DNA of 64,000 nucleotides from Mycolicibacter sinensis (GTDB lineage Bacteria; Actinomycetota; Actinomycetes; Mycobacteriales; Mycobacteriaceae): the NCBI RefSeq assembly GCF_001667375.1, contig NZ_LZIN01000094.1, positions 1 to 64,000 of the forward strand, written 5' to 3'. Within the stretch, counting starts at the first letter, position 1; each line of letters starts with the position of its first letter. Below, in pieces: positions 49,166 to 58,218 of the stretch. The position numbers and the translations under genes are program-made. The notes beneath the pieces are model-generated. The model worked only from the letters and a program-made list of their open reading frames with translations. It did no database searches and was not told the origin of the DNA.

Positions 49166-50581
49166 ATGACGGCTAAGCGACTGCACGCGGTGGGGGCGAC
49201 CCTGCTGGCCGCGCTCTGCGCGATCGTGCTGGCTCTGTCGTCACTGCTGGCACCGGCGCTGGCCTACCGGCTGGAGAAGTTGATCGCCGATGTGGTGCTG
49301 CTGGCCGGGCAGGGCTGGATCATGACCGGCACCGGCCAGTCCGACCCGACCATCGGCAACTACATGGATGTGGTGCGGGAGTTCTACCTGCAGCCCACAA
49401 GCCCGTGGTTCCCCGGGCAGACGGCCTTCCCGGACTACGTGTTCAACGGCCTGGTCACCCCGGAGCAGTTCTGCCCGATCATCTGCCAGCCGTTGCCGGT
49501 CCCGCAGCTGAACTTCGCGGGCTCGCTGGCCGAGGGCGCCGCCAGCCTGGACGCGGCGATCCGCCCGCAACTGGAGGCCGGCGACGCCGTCACGGTGTTC
49601 GGCTACTCGCAGAGCGCGGTGGTCGCCACCCTGGCGATGCAGAAGTTGCTCGCCGACGCCCCGGGCGGTTCCTATGACCCGGACAACCTGCACTTCGTGC
49701 TGATCGGTGACCCGAACAGCCCGATCGGCGGCATCCTGAGCCGGCTGCACTTCGCCGACGGGTTCGACGGGAACATGCAGCACATCCCGTTCCTCGGCAT
49801 CCCGGTGGGCATCGGCGCGGGCCCGACCGACTTCTCGGCCAGCATCTACAGCACCGAATACGACGGCTGGTCGAACTTCCCCGTGGACCCCACCAACCTG
49901 CTGGCCGTAATCAACGCACTGATGGGGATTCCGGCGGTGCACGGCGCCTACTTCAACGACAACCTGGGCAACGCGATCGATCTCGGCTCGATCGGGTCGA
50001 ACGACTTCTACATGCTGCCCACCGTGCAGCTGCCGATCCTGGGACCGCTCTACGGGCTCGGCGATGTCGGCAAGGTGCTCGGTGACGCGCTGGCGCCGCT
50101 GCTGAAGGTCGTCATCGACTGGTCCTACGGCAACCCCGGTGCCCCGGGCGCCGGCATCACCGTGGGCGGTGTCGACCCGATCGGCGCCGCCGGTGCCTGG
50201 GCGGTCACCGCGACCGGCCAGCTGTCCGAGGACGCCGGTGTCGCCGGGTTCCTGCTGCGGATGGACCCGCTGCAGATGCTGGCCGGCCTGCAGTACGCCG
50301 GCGTGCAGAGTCTGACCAACACCATCAACCACCTGCTGGACTTCGCCGGGCAGGCTCCGCTGTCACAGGGAGTCGTCGACTCGTTGCTGACCGGCTACAA
50401 CCTGACGATCGAGCTGGACCAGGCGCTGCTGACCGGGTGGCACGACCTGGCCGGGCGGTGGGACCTGCTCGACGTGCTGGGCCCCGACGCCATCTTCAAC
50501 GGGGCACCGCTGATCTCCGCGCAGCCGCTGCTCGACCTGATCGGGGTGGGCTTCAGCATGTTCAACTACCTCGACGCCTGA
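49166..50581 (+). CDS. exported PE-PPE-domain serine hydrolase, copy 2
   Basis: 471 residues. The clearest signal peptide of the three (LLAALCAIVLALSSLLAPALA, cleavage near residue 33). Nucleophile in VTVFGYSQSAVVATLA; LHFVLIGDPNSPIGGIL and EYDGWSNFPVDPTNLLAVINAL follow. The C-terminal third (RMDPLQMLAGLQYAGVQSL onward) is shared with copies 1 and 3. GGGAGG ribosome site before ATG 49166. Has its own promoter-like element. Confidence 0.91.
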   Translation: MTAKRLHAVGATLLAALCAIVLALSSLLAPALAYRLEKLIADVVLLAGQGWIMTGTGQSDPTIGNYMDVVREFYLQPTSPWFPGQTAFPDYVFNGLVTPEQFCPIICQPLPVPQLNFAGSLAEGAASLDAAIRPQLEAGDAVTVFGYSQSAVVATLAMQKLLADAPGGSYDPDNLHFVLIGDPNSPIGGILSRLHFADGFDGNMQHIPFLGIPVGIGAGPTDFSASIYSTEYDGWSNFPVDPTNLLAVINALMGIPAVHGAYFNDNLGNAIDLGSIGSNDFYMLPTVQLPILGPLYGLGDVGKVLGDALAPLLKVVIDWSYGNPGAPGAGITVGGVDPIGAAGAWAVTATGQLSEDAGVAGFLLRMDPLQMLAGLQYAGVQSLTNTINHLLDFAGQAPLSQGVVDSLLTGYNLTIELDQALLTGWHDLAGRWDLLDVLGPDAIFNGAPLISAQPLLDLIGVGFSMFNYLDA

Positions 50582-50585
50582 GCCG

Positions 50586-51941
50586 ATGCCTGAGCGGCGT
50601 CCGCTGGGGGCAGCACTGCTCGCGGCTGCGTCGGTGCTGGCGGGCGTGGCCGGCGGCGGACCGCCGCATCGGCACGACGTCGCGCTGCTGGGCGGCGACG
50701 GCTGGGTGATGGGGCCGACCAGCATCCCCGATCCGACGGTCGGCGGCTACCTGGACGCGGTGCTGGACCGGTTCCTGCAGCCCGCCGCGCCCTGGTTTCC
50801 CGGGCAGCCGACGTTTCCCGGCTACCGGTTCGAACCCCTGATCACCCCCGAGCAGTTCTGCCCGCTGGTGTGCCTGCCCCCGCCGAACCCGTACCTGAGC
50901 TTCGCCGAGTCGGTGGCCCGCGGTGTCGAGATCCTGCACACCGCCCTGGTGCCGGGGTTGCAGGCCGGCGATGGCGTCACGGTGTTCGGCTATTCGCAGA
51001 GTGCCACCGTGGCCACCCAGGAGATGGCCGACCTGCTCGCCCAGCCGCCCGGCGGCGGCTACGACGCCGGCAATCTGCACTTCGTGCTGATCGGCAACCC
51101 CAACAACCCGCTCGGCGGCATTCTGACGCGCTTCCCGGCGCAGCCGGTGTTGAGCGAACAGCCGGTGCACCTCCCGTTTCTGGGCATCCCGTTGAGCATC
51201 GGGCCGACCCCCACCAGCGGCTTCGCCACCGAGAGTTACACCGGCGAGTACGACGGCCTGGCCAACTTTCCGCAGGACCCGTCCAACCTGCCGGCGATGA
51301 TCAACGCGCTGATCGGGACGGCCACGGTGCATTTCTCCTACCTCGACTTCGAAGGCCTCGCCAACACCATCGATCTGGGCACCATCGGTGACACCGACTT
51401 CTACCTGATCCCGCAGCAATTGCCGATCCTGTGGCCGATCTATGCGCTCGGTGACCTCGGCAAGGTGATCGGCGACTTCCTGGCGCCGGGCCTGAAACTG
51501 GGCATCGATTGGGGCTACGGCAACCCGGGTGACCCGTTCGCCGGCGTCGCGGGGCCCTTCGCGGTCACCGCGAGCGGCCAGATGGCCGAGGGCTCCGGTA
51601 TTGCCGGCTTCCTGTTGCGGATGGATCCGCTGCAGATGCTGGCCGGCCTGCAGTACGCCTCGGTGCGCAGCTTCGTCGACCCGGTCAACGACCTGCTCGG
51701 CTTCGCCGGCCGTGAGCCGCTGCCGGACTCGTTCGTCGAGGCGCTGCTGGCCGGCTACCGCTTCACCAACGAGGTGGACGCCTACCTGCTGGGCGCCTGG
51801 CAGGAGCTGGCGGTGTCCCACGGCGTCGCCGACTGGCTCGGCCCGGATGCGGTGTTCAACGGCGAGCCGCTGATCTCGCTTGCGCCGCTGCTGGACACGG
51901 GCGCGGTGGTCTTCGAGATCCTCAACTTCCTCGGCGCGTGA
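50586..51941 (+). CDS. PE-PPE-domain serine hydrolase, copy 3
   Basis: 451 residues. The N-terminal signal is weaker and shorter (LGAALLAAASVLAGVAGG), so export is less certain. Nucleophile in VTVFGYSQSATVATQEM; LHFVLIGNPNNPLGGIL has Asn where the others have Asp. Starts 4 bases after the copy 2 stop and lies 18 bases before upp, so copies 2 and 3 are in one unit. Closer to copy 2 than to copy 1 in the C-terminal part. Confidence 0.89.
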   Translation: MPERRPLGAALLAAASVLAGVAGGGPPHRHDVALLGGDGWVMGPTSIPDPTVGGYLDAVLDRFLQPAAPWFPGQPTFPGYRFEPLITPEQFCPLVCLPPPNPYLSFAESVARGVEILHTALVPGLQAGDGVTVFGYSQSATVATQEMADLLAQPPGGGYDAGNLHFVLIGNPNNPLGGILTRFPAQPVLSEQPVHLPFLGIPLSIGPTPTSGFATESYTGEYDGLANFPQDPSNLPAMINALIGTATVHFSYLDFEGLANTIDLGTIGDTDFYLIPQQLPILWPIYALGDLGKVIGDFLAPGLKLGIDWGYGNPGDPFAGVAGPFAVTASGQMAEGSGIAGFLLRMDPLQMLAGLQYASVRSFVDPVNDLLGFAGREPLPDSFVEALLAGYRFTNEVDAYLLGAWQELAVSHGVADWLGPDAVFNGEPLISLAPLLDTGAVVFEILNFLGA

Positions 51942-51959
51942 GCCGTAGGGTTTGAGCTC

Positions 51960-52583
51960 GTGGATGTGCGTGTCATCGACCACCCGCTGGCCGCGGTCCG
52001 GTTGAGTTCCCTGCGCGACGAGCGCACCGGCGGTGCCGGATTCCGGGCCGCGCTGCACGATCTGACCCTGATGCTGATCTACGAGGCCACCCGGGACGCG
52101 GCCTGCGACCCGCTGCCGGTGCACACCCCGCGCGGAGAGGCGGCCGGGACGCGACTGGCCTGCCCGCCGCTGCTGGTGCCGGTGCTGCGGGCCGGCCTCG
52201 GTATGGTCGATGCGGCGCAGACGCTGTTGCCGGAGGCCACCGTGGGCTTTGTCGGCGTAGTGCGCGACGAGCAGAGCTTCCGGCCGGTGCCCTACCTCGC
52301 CGCGCTGCCCGAGGATCTCAGTGCCCTGCCGGTGCTGGTGCTCGACCCGATGCTGGCCACCGGCGGCTCGATGACGCATGCGGTGGCGGTGCTGCGCGAG
52401 CGCGGGGCCACCGATATCACCGTGCTGTGCGTGGTGGCCGCTCCGGAAGGCATTGCCGCCCTGGGCAATGCCGATCCGGGCGTGCGGCTGTTCACCGTCG
52501 CCGTCGACGAGGGGCTCGACGAGAACGCCTATATCGTGCCGGGGCTCGGTGATGCCGGTGACCGTCAGTTCGGGCCGCGCTGA
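51960..52583 (+). CDS. upp: uracil phosphoribosyltransferase
   Basis: 207 residues, the size of the mycobacterial enzyme. PRPP-binding LVLDPMLATGGSMTHAV, N-terminal VIDHPLAAVRLSSLRD with RTGGAGFRAAL, and the C-terminal PGLGDAGDRQFG. It makes UMP from uracil. GTG 51960 start. Converges on pmmB with one base between the stops. Confidence 0.97.
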   Translation: MDVRVIDHPLAAVRLSSLRDERTGGAGFRAALHDLTLMLIYEATRDAACDPLPVHTPRGEAAGTRLACPPLLVPVLRAGLGMVDAAQTLLPEATVGFVGVVRDEQSFRPVPYLAALPEDLSALPVLVLDPMLATGGSMTHAVAVLRERGATDITVLCVVAAPEGIAALGNADPGVRLFTVAVDEGLDENAYIVPGLGDAGDRQFGPR

Positions 52584-52584
52584 G

Positions 52585-54192
52585 CTACCAGGCGCGCACG
52601 TCCTCGGCGACGGCCGCGCAGACCCGCGACGCCTCCGCTCGATCGCCGGCCGGATCCTCCGACGGTTCCCGGGTCACCTCGAGGTAGCACTTGAGCTTGG
52701 GCTCGGTGCCCGAAGGCCGCACCACCAGCCGCACCGAGGTGCCGTTGCGACATCCGGTGAACTCCAGCGCGTCGGTGGTCGGCCCGGAGCGCTGCAGCAG
52801 ATCGCTTGCGGTCACGGCGAATCCGGCCAGCGCGCCGGGCGGGTCGGCACGCAGCCGGGTCATCACCGCGGTGGCCTCGGCCACGTCGGCGACCCGGCGC
52901 GTCACCGCGTCGGTGACGTGCACACCGTGCCGGCGCGCCAACTCCTCGAGCGCCCCGGCGACCGAGGCGCCCCGGTCGCGTAGTGCCGAGACCAGATCGC
53001 AGGACAGCACCGCGGCGCTGATGCCGTCCTTGTCGCGCACCGCATCCGGGTCGACGCAGTAGCCGATCGCCTCCTCGTAGGCATAGACCAAGGCGCCGGG
53101 CAGATCCGCGTCGGCGCGCGCGAGCCACTTGAACCCGGTCAGTGTCTCGACGTGGCGGGCCCCGTAGCGCCCCGCGATGCTCGCCAGCATCCGCGACGAC
53201 ACCACGCTGCTGGCCACCAGCGCGCCTGAAGTCCGACCCGAAGGCAGCGCCGAAAGCAGGTAATCGCCGAGCAGCCAACCGGTTTCGTTGCCGGTCAGCA
53301 TCCGCCAGCCGTCCGGGCCGCCGATACCGACCGCGCACCGATCGGCGTCGGGATCCAGTGCGATCGCGATGTCGGCATCGACCTCGGCGGCCAGCGCCAG
53401 CAGCGCGTCGGCGGCGCCCGGTTCTTCCGGGTTGGGGAACGCCACCGTGGGGAAGTCCGGGTCGGGCGCGAATTGGCTTGCCACGGTGTGGATATCGTCG
53501 AATCCCGCGGCGCGCAGCACCTCGACCGCCAGCGCCCCGCCCACTCCGTGCAGCGGGGTCAGCGCCACCCGCACCCGCCCGCGGTGGCGCCGCACCGCGG
53601 CGGCCCGCGCGATGTAGCGCTGCAGCACTTCGCCGTCGGCGGGAGGGACGGGGCGCCGGGCGATGGTGTCGGCGGGGGGAGCGGCGGCCATCGCGGCTTC
53701 GATCTCGGTGTCGACCGGTGTCACGATCTGCACTCCGCCGTCGAAGTACACCTTGTAACCGTTGTCGCCGGCGGGGTTGTGTGAGGCGGTGATCTGAATA
53801 CCGGCCGCCGCGCCGGCCTGACGCACCGCGAATGCCACCACCGGCGTGGGCTGCGGATCGGGTAGCCGCAGTACGGAAAACCCTGCTGCGGCAAGCACTT
53901 CGGCGGTCGCGGCGGCGAACTCTGCCGAGCCGTGGCGGGCGTCGCGGCCGACCACCACGGTCGCACCGGCGCACCGGCGGGCGATCAGGACCTGGGCCAC
54001 CGCCCAGGTGGCGCGCAGCACCACGGCGAGGTTCATCGCGTCCGGCCCGCCCCGGACCGGCCCGCGCAGGCCCGCGGTGCCGAAACGCAGCGGTGCGGCG
54101 AACCGGGCGGCCCGTTCGTCGTCATCCCAGCCGGCCACCTCCGCGGCGGTCGCCGGGTCTGGGTCGTGGGCGATCCAGTCCTCGGGAGTCAC
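52585..54192 (-). CDS. pmmB: phosphomannomutase/phosphoglucomutase family enzyme
   Basis: 535 residues. Phosphoserine loop ITASHNPAGDNGYK, metal loop ALDPDADRCAVG, sugar-binding YAYEEAIGYCV and phosphate site LVVRPSGTEPKLKCYLEV. The start is GTG 54192, overlapping the deoD stop by 4 bases. In this locus the enzyme more likely acts on ribose/deoxyribose-1-phosphate or hexose phosphates in step with deoD and deoA, but the name follows Rv3308. Confidence 0.95.
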   Translation of the reverse strand: MTPEDWIAHDPDPATAAEVAGWDDDERAARFAAPLRFGTAGLRGPVRGGPDAMNLAVVLRATWAVAQVLIARRCAGATVVVGRDARHGSAEFAAATAEVLAAAGFSVLRLPDPQPTPVVAFAVRQAGAAAGIQITASHNPAGDNGYKVYFDGGVQIVTPVDTEIEAAMAAAPPADTIARRPVPPADGEVLQRYIARAAAVRRHRGRVRVALTPLHGVGGALAVEVLRAAGFDDIHTVASQFAPDPDFPTVAFPNPEEPGAADALLALAAEVDADIAIALDPDADRCAVGIGGPDGWRMLTGNETGWLLGDYLLSALPSGRTSGALVASSVVSSRMLASIAGRYGARHVETLTGFKWLARADADLPGALVYAYEEAIGYCVDPDAVRDKDGISAAVLSCDLVSALRDRGASVAGALEELARRHGVHVTDAVTRRVADVAEATAVMTRLRADPPGALAGFAVTASDLLQRSGPTTDALEFTGCRNGTSVRLVVRPSGTEPKLKCYLEVTREPSEDPAGDRAEASRVCAAVAEDVRAW

Positions 54193-54977
54193 AACCGGGC
54201 GATGACCTCGGCGAGCAACTCGCCCATCCGGGTCGCCGATTCCCGGCCGGCGGCCAGCACCTCGGCGTGGCTGAGCGGCTCGCCGGTGATCCCGGCCGCC
54301 AGGTTCGTCACCAGCGACACGCCCAGCACCTGCGCCCCGGCCGCCCGGGCGGCGATCGCCTCGTGCACGGTCGACATGCCCACCAGGTCGGCGCCCAGGG
54401 TGCGCAGCATCCGGATCTCGGCCGGGGTCTCGTACTGCGGACCGGACATTCCGGCGTAGACGCCCTCGGCCAGCGCCGGGTCGACCTGGCGGGCCAGGGC
54501 GCGCAGGGCCGGGGTGTAGGCATCGACCATGTCGACGAAGTGCGCGCCCTCCAGCGGCGAGCGCCCGGTCATGTTCAGGTGGTCGCTGATCAGCACCGGC
54601 TGGCCGACCTCGAAGCTGTCATGCAGCCCACCGGCCGCGTTGGTCAGCACCACGGTGTTCGCGCCGGCCGCGACGGCGGTGCGCACCGGCCGCACCACGT
54701 CGATCAGCGGATGGCCCTCGTAGGCGTGGATCCGGCCGACCAGTACCAGCACCCGATGCGTGCCGACCGGGATCGACACCAGTTCGCCGAGATGGCCCGC
54801 CGCGGTCGGTGCACTGAACCCGGGCAGGTCGGCCATCGGCAAGGACGCAGTCGCGGTGCCCAGCGCCGCCACCGCCGGCGCCCACCCGGAACCGAGGACG
54901 ATCGCTACGTCATGGGTGTCGACGCCGGTGCGCCGGGCCACGACCTCGGCCGCCTGGATCGTGAGCGGAACCGTCAC
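54189..54977 (-). CDS. deoD: purine nucleoside phosphorylase
   Basis: 262 residues, trimeric PNP type. AIVLGSGWAPAV for phosphate, GRIHAYEGHPLIDVVRPVR, LTNAAGGL and the EIRMLRTLGADLVGMSTVHEA block. It cleaves inosine/guanosine and deoxy forms. GTG 54977 is preferred; the frame is open to 55268 inside the divergent amidohydrolase. Equivalent of Rv3307. Confidence 0.95.
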   Translation of the reverse strand: MTVPLTIQAAEVVARRTGVDTHDVAIVLGSGWAPAVAALGTATASLPMADLPGFSAPTAAGHLGELVSIPVGTHRVLVLVGRIHAYEGHPLIDVVRPVRTAVAAGANTVVLTNAAGGLHDSFEVGQPVLISDHLNMTGRSPLEGAHFVDMVDAYTPALRALARQVDPALAEGVYAGMSGPQYETPAEIRMLRTLGADLVGMSTVHEAIAARAAGAQVLGVSLVTNLAAGITGEPLSHAEVLAAGRESATRMGELLAEVIARL

Positions 54978-55020
54978 AGCCGTTGAGCTTAGCCGGGGGC
55001 CACGGTGGGATACTGCGTGA

Positions 55021-56199
55021 ATGCCCTCAGCTTCCGCGTCGCAGGCCGCGCAGGCATGGTTGGCCCTCAACGCCGGCGAACTGGTCGCCTGGCGCCGGCA
55101 TCTGCACCGCCATCCGGAGCTGAGCCGCCAGGAGTTCGCCACCACCCAGTTCATCGCCGAACGCCTTGCCGGTGCCGGCCTCAATCCCAAGGTGCTGCCC
55201 AGCGGAACCGGACTGATCTGCGACTTCGGCCCAGAGGACGGGCCACGTATCGCATTGCGGGCTGACATCGACGCCCTGCCGATGACCGAGCAGACCGGAG
55301 CGCCCTACTCCTCGCTGGTGCCGGGGGTGACGCACGCCTGCGGTCACGACGCGCACACCGCGATCCTGCTAGGTGCCGCGCTGGCGCTGGCCTCGGCGCC
55401 GGAGTTGCCGGTCGGGGTGCGGCTGGTGTTCCAGGCGGCCGAGGAGTTGATGCCCGGCGGTGCGATCGACGCGATCGCGGCCGGGGTGCTGAGCGGTGTC
55501 AGCCGGATCTTCGCGCTGCACTGCGACCCGCGACTGCAGGTCGGCCGGGTGGCCACCATCCCCGGGCCGATCACCTCGGCGGCCGACACCATCGAGATCA
55601 CCGTCGGCGGCCCCGGCGGCCACACGTCCCGCCCGCACCTGACCGCTGACCTGGTCTACGGGCTGGGTGTGCTGATCACCGGGCTGCCCGGCGTGCTGTC
55701 CCGGCGCATCGACCCGCGCAACAGCACGGTGCTGGTGTGGGGGGCGGTCAACTCGGGAGCGGCGGCCAACGCGATCCCGCAGGCCGGGCGGCTGGCCGGC
55801 ACCGTGCGCACCGCCAGCCGGGACACCTGGGTGGCCATGCAGTGCATCATCGAGGACGCGGTGTCCTCTTTATTGGCGCCGCTGAATATCGAGCACACGC
55901 TGTACTACCACCGCGGGGTGCCGCCGGTGGTCAACGAGGCGGTGTCGACGCGGATGCTCACCCACGCGATCGAGGCCGTCGGGCCCGACGTGCTGGCCGA
56001 GACCCGGCAGTCCGGTGGCGGCGAGGACTTCTCCTGGTACCTCGAGCAGGTGCCCGGCGCGATGGCCCGGCTCGGGGTGTGGCCGGGCACCGGGCCGCAG
56101 CGGGACCTGCACCAGCCGACGTTCGACCTCGACGAGCGGGCGCTGGGGATCGGGGTACAGGTGATGGCCGGCATCGTCGACCAGGCCGCGCTGCTCTAG
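55021..56199 (+). CDS. M20-family amidohydrolase (AmiA/AmiB-like)
   Basis: 392 residues. Metal ligands in HACGHDAHT, FQAAEELMPGGA and ALHCDP; substrate region GGPGGHTSRPHLTADL; late GGGEDFSWYLEQVPG. Such enzymes hydrolyse N-acyl amino acids or hippurate-like amides. M. tuberculosis has two similar genes here (amiB1, amiA1); only one is present in this window. The other end overlaps the convergent gene by 4 bases. Confidence 0.93.
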   Translation: MPSASASQAAQAWLALNAGELVAWRRHLHRHPELSRQEFATTQFIAERLAGAGLNPKVLPSGTGLICDFGPEDGPRIALRADIDALPMTEQTGAPYSSLVPGVTHACGHDAHTAILLGAALALASAPELPVGVRLVFQAAEELMPGGAIDAIAAGVLSGVSRIFALHCDPRLQVGRVATIPGPITSAADTIEITVGGPGGHTSRPHLTADLVYGLGVLITGLPGVLSRRIDPRNSTVLVWGAVNSGAAANAIPQAGRLAGTVRTASRDTWVAMQCIIEDAVSSLLAPLNIEHTLYYHRGVPPVVNEAVSTRMLTHAIEAVGPDVLAETRQSGGGEDFSWYLEQVPGAMARLGVWPGTGPQRDLHQPTFDLDERALGIGVQVMAGIVDQAALL

Positions 56200-56687
56200 G
56201 AACCGGGGCCGATGTTGCGGGCCGGTCGGGTCTGCAGGTTGCGGACGTAATCCTCGGGCGCCCCGGCGATCTGGGCGGCCTCGGCCACCACCCCCAGATA
56301 GCGTGCCGAGGGCAGCCCGCCCTCCCAGGCGTCCACCACATACAGCCAGGCCAGTACCGGCTCGGGGGCGCTGTCGCCGGAATCCGACGTCGTCCCGTCC
56401 TCCCGGTCCACCCGGCAGCGGATCTTCTTGTGGATCCCGAAGTCCGAGCCCTCCCAGCGGTCCAGGTTCTTCTCGTCGTCAGGGGTCACGTCGTAGAGGA
56501 CGACGAACACGCTCGAGCCCGGGTCCTCGACCACGGTCGCCAGGGCGCCCTCCCAGCCGATGTCCTCGCCGGCGAACGTCAGCCGCCAGCCGTGGATCCA
56601 GCCGGTGCCGGTCATCGGGGAGTGCGGTGCACGCTGCAGCATCTGTTCGGGATGCATGTTTGACCCGTAGGCGGCGTAGAGCGGCAC
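56196..56687 (-). CDS. gamma-glutamylcyclotransferase-like protein (Rv3304-like)
   Basis: 163 residues, GGCT fold: YAAYGSNMHPEQM at the N-terminus, FVVLYDVTPDDEKNLDRWEG and AWLYVVDAWEGGLPSARYLGVV. The Glu in DRWEG is the expected catalytic acid. It acts on gamma-glutamyl amines or peptides in other members; the substrate here is unknown. Convergent with the amidohydrolase, divergent from lpdA. Confidence 0.88.
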   Translation of the reverse strand: MPLYAAYGSNMHPEQMLQRAPHSPMTGTGWIHGWRLTFAGEDIGWEGALATVVEDPGSSVFVVLYDVTPDDEKNLDRWEGSDFGIHKKIRCRVDREDGTTSDSGDSAPEPVLAWLYVVDAWEGGLPSARYLGVVAEAAQIAGAPEDYVRNLQTRPARNIGPGS

Positions 56688-56729
56688 GGCAGAAAGCTTA
56701 AACGCAGCGTCGGCGATAAGTTGGTCGCT

Positions 56730-58154
56730 GTGACTTCTCCCTCTACGCGCATCGTGATCATCGGTGGCGGCCCGGCCGGCTACGAGGCCGCGCTGGTCGC
56801 GGCGGCCAAGGGTCCGGAGGCGGTGGCGGTCACCGTGGTCGACGCCGACGGTATCGGCGGCGCCTGCGTGTTATGGGACTGCGTGCCCTCCAAAACCTTC
56901 ATCGCCTCGTCCGGGGTGCGCACCGAGCTGCGCCGGGCCCCGCACCTGGGCTTCGACATCCACTTCACCGACGCCGAAATCGAACTGGAGCAGATCCACG
57001 AGCGGGTCAAGGCGCTGGCCGCCGCGCAATCCGCCGACATCCGGACCCAGCTGATCAACACCGGCGTCGACGTCATCGCCGGCCGCGGCGAGCTCATCGA
57101 CACCGAAACCGGGCTGGCCCACCACCGCATCCTGGTCACCGAGCCGGGCGGGGGCCAGCGCGTGCTCGACGCCGACGTGGTGCAGATCGCCACCGGCGCC
57201 AGCCCGCGCACCCTGCCGCACGCCGAGCCGGACGACGAGCGGATCCTGACCTGGCGTCAGATCTACGACTTGCGCACGCTGCCCGAGCACCTGGTGGTGG
57301 TGGGCTCCGGGGTGACCGGCGCGGAGTTCGTCAACGCCTACACCGAACTGGGCGTGCACGTGACGGTGGTGGCCAGCCGCGACCGGGTGTTGCCGCACGA
57401 GGACCCCGACGCCGCCCACGTGCTGGAGCGCTCGTTCGCCGAACGCGGCGTCACCCTGGTCAAAAACGCCCGGGCCGCCTCGGTGACCCGCGACGGCGAC
57501 GGGGTGCTGGTCACCATGACCGACGGGCGCACCGTGACCGGTAGCCACGCGCTGATGACGGTCGGCTCGGTGCCCAACACCGCCGGTCTGGGACTGGAAC
57601 GGGTCGGCGTTGATCTGGAGCGCGGAGGGCACATCATCGTGGACCGGGTCTCGCGGACGTCGGTGCCCGGGATCTACGCCGCCGGGGACTGCACCGGGCT
57701 GCTGGCGCTGGCGTCGGTCGCGGCCATGCAGGGCCGGATCGCGATGTATCACGCGCTGGGTGAGGCGGTGGCGCCCATCCGGCTGCGCACGGTGGCCGCG
57801 GCGGTGTTCACCCGGCCCGAGATCGCCGCGGTCGGGGTGCCGCAGTCCCAGATCGACGACGGCACCGTGCCCGCCCGCACCGTCATGCTGCCGTTGCAGA
57901 CCAACGCCCGGGCCAAGATGAGCCGGATGCGGCACGGCTTCCTCAAGCTGTTCTGCCGGCCGGCGACCGGCACGGTGATCGGCGGGGTGGTGGTGGCCCC
58001 GATCGCCTCCGAGCTGATCCTGCCGATCGCGCTGGCGGTGCAGAACCGGATCACCGTGGCGGACCTGGCGCAGACGCTGGCGGTGTATCCGTCGCTGTCG
58101 GGTTCGCTCACCGAGGCCGCGCGCCGGCTGATGACGCACGACGACCTGGACTGA
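56730..58154 (+). CDS. lpdA: NAD(P)H dehydrogenase (quinone), LpdA type
   Basis: 474 residues. FAD site IVIIGGGPAGYEAALVA, NAD site LVVVGSGVTGAEFVNAY, and YAAGDCTGLL. The motif GGACVLWDCVPSKTF has two cysteines spaced CxxxxC, like the redox pair of true lipoamide dehydrogenases, while M. tuberculosis LpdA (Rv3303c) is reported to lack one of them. The C-terminal His-Glu pair of lipoamide dehydrogenases is not seen (AVYPSLSGSLTEAARRL instead). GTG 56730 is used; TTG 56721 would add three residues. Confidence 0.93.
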   Translation: MTSPSTRIVIIGGGPAGYEAALVAAAKGPEAVAVTVVDADGIGGACVLWDCVPSKTFIASSGVRTELRRAPHLGFDIHFTDAEIELEQIHERVKALAAAQSADIRTQLINTGVDVIAGRGELIDTETGLAHHRILVTEPGGGQRVLDADVVQIATGASPRTLPHAEPDDERILTWRQIYDLRTLPEHLVVVGSGVTGAEFVNAYTELGVHVTVVASRDRVLPHEDPDAAHVLERSFAERGVTLVKNARAASVTRDGDGVLVTMTDGRTVTGSHALMTVGSVPNTAGLGLERVGVDLERGGHIIVDRVSRTSVPGIYAAGDCTGLLALASVAAMQGRIAMYHALGEAVAPIRLRTVAAAVFTRPEIAAVGVPQSQIDDGTVPARTVMLPLQTNARAKMSRMRHGFLKLFCRPATGTVIGGVVVAPIASELILPIALAVQNRITVADLAQTLAVYPSLSGSLTEAARRLMTHDDLD

Positions 58155-58218
58155 TTAGCCAGCGGTGAGGCCGGTGTCACACGTGGCCGCGGCCCGGGCG
58201 CCACGTAGCCTGGCAGTC

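Noticed and set aside
47561..51941. Possible PE or PPE genes
   Set aside because: The proteins lack the N-terminal PE or PPE domain; only the PE-PPE hydrolase domain with a signal peptide is present.
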